This document shows positions 63,658 to 64,000 of a stretch of DNA of 64,000 nt, one piece after another. Source of the DNA: Sulfurimonas crateris. Lineage in GTDB: Bacteria; Campylobacterota; Campylobacteria; Campylobacterales; Sulfurimonadaceae. The stretch spans positions 1-64,000 of the forward strand of contig CAMBTK010000003.1 in assembly GCA_945870785.1 (NCBI GenBank), written 5' to 3'. The position numbers and the translations under genes are program-made. The stretch's first letter is position 1. Every line of letters begins with the position of its first letter. The notes under the pieces were generated by a model. It made no database searches. It had not been told where the DNA came from and saw only the letters and a list, made by a program, of their open reading frames with translations.

Positions 63658-64000
63658 ACTAAATTTGCCTTTTTTAAAATAGGTAATTTTGCCTCAATAA
63701 GTACGCCATTGTTGATGGCACTAGCTTTTATCTCTCCGCCATGAAGAGTGACTATGCTTTTACAGATTGCCAGACCTATGCCACTTCCTGAGATGTCGTT
63801 TGAATCTTCAAGGCGATAAAATTTATCAAATATATTTTTTAGTTTTTTCTCTTCAATATAACTGCTTTGGTTAAAAACCTCTATTTTGAGGCTATTTTTA
63901 GAGTCTATGATATGTAAAGAAACTTTTGTGTTATTTACAGAGTATTTAAAAGCATTGTCGAGTAAGTTTACAAGGAGCTGTTTTAGTAAAATATTGTCAC
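63654..64000 (-). CDS. sensor histidine kinase, C-terminal fragment (KdpD-like)
   Basis: Cut by the window edge: 114 residues of the catalytic domain can be read on the reverse strand. N-box is VNLLDNAFKYS, the F-box region is FDKFYRLED and the G2 box is GSGIGLAICKSIVTLHGGE. The stop overlaps the response regulator start as ATGA, so both are translated together. Only the partner and the FDKFYR spacing support a KdpD-like label; the sensor domain lies outside the window. Confidence 0.85.
   Translation of the reverse strand, partial: DNILLKQLLVNLLDNAFKYSVNNTKVSLHIIDSKNSLKIEVFNQSSYIEEKKLKNIFDKFYRLEDSNDISGSGIGLAICKSIVTLHGGEIKASAINNGVLIEAKLPILKKANLV

Noticed and set aside
1-64000. tRNA, rRNA, insertion sequences or prophage genes
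   Set aside because: Reading the intergenic stretches on both strands showed no cloverleaf-like or transposase-like sequence; the longest gene-free stretch is only about 210 bases. A tRNAscan or Rfam search would settle small RNAs I could not see.

Overview
The window is AT-rich, densely coding bacterial chromosome. Gene content and order point to the Campylobacterota (Epsilonproteobacteria), most likely Sulfurimonas or a close relative. Supporting this are the blocks rplY-pth-permease-lysA-HAD-pheA-hisC-fliFGH-dxs and ctpA-purC-purS-purQ-SH3-plsC-crcB, which I recall in the same order in Campylobacter jejuni (memory, not a search), plus a sulfur-type molybdopterin reductase operon and ovothiol genes of the kind seen in marine sulfur oxidisers. 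No tRNA, rRNA, CRISPR array, insertion sequence or prophage was seen, and no gene-free stretch exceeds about 210 bases.

Layout. 1-2.7 kb: end of pyrB, a minimal pabB and a membrane histidine kinase. 2.7-16.8 kb: tal, a pilT-type ATPase, rplY, pth, an LptF/G-type permease, lysA, a HAD phosphatase, pheA, hisC, fliF, fliG, fliH and dxs, nearly all co-directional with small gaps or overlaps. 16.9-23.7 kb: a secreted unknown, pgeF on the reverse strand, then ovoA-ovoB with two small followers, a four-cysteine mini-protein, a dimeric dUTPase and an orphan ABC ATPase. 23.7-28.9 kb: the reverse-strand ctpA-purCSQ-SH3-plsC-crcB operon. 29.0-33.0 kb: hemerythrin, a multi-helix His-rich membrane protein, aroK, a thioredoxin-like protein and hisD.

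33.2-38.1 kb: a three-gene membrane molybdoenzyme operon (16-Cys Fe-S subunit, NrfD-type membrane subunit, Tat-exported 1130-residue catalytic subunit), ended by a 14-bp perfect hairpin and followed by a TlpA-like thioredoxin and a NosL-like lipoprotein. 39.3-42.7 kb: phosphate transporter, cyclophilin, HU, and a small HTH gene with a partner beside a very AT-rich region. 42.7-50.8 kb: a FapA-like (DUF342) protein with a coiled-coil partner, fba, cmoA, nth, a PEB4-like foldase, a PLP enzyme and a nitroreductase.

50.9-58.8 kb: clpB with an HspR-operator-like site over its promoter, then rpmH-rnpA-yidD-yidC-khpB-mnmE-ruvX, the conserved ribosome/RNase P/membrane-insertion block. 58.8-64 kb: a PAS-GGDEF-EAL protein and a reverse-strand potassium block (a KdpDE-like two-component pair followed by Trk/Ktr channel subunits), with the sensor kinase running off the window.

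The most notable points are an apparent ATT start for rnpA inside rpmH, the HAIR-like operator at clpB, the ovoAB operon with two unexplained passengers, the oversized sulfur-type molybdoenzyme, the hemerythrin/membrane-protein pair, and the small HTH pair with its AT-rich, repeat-containing upstream region.
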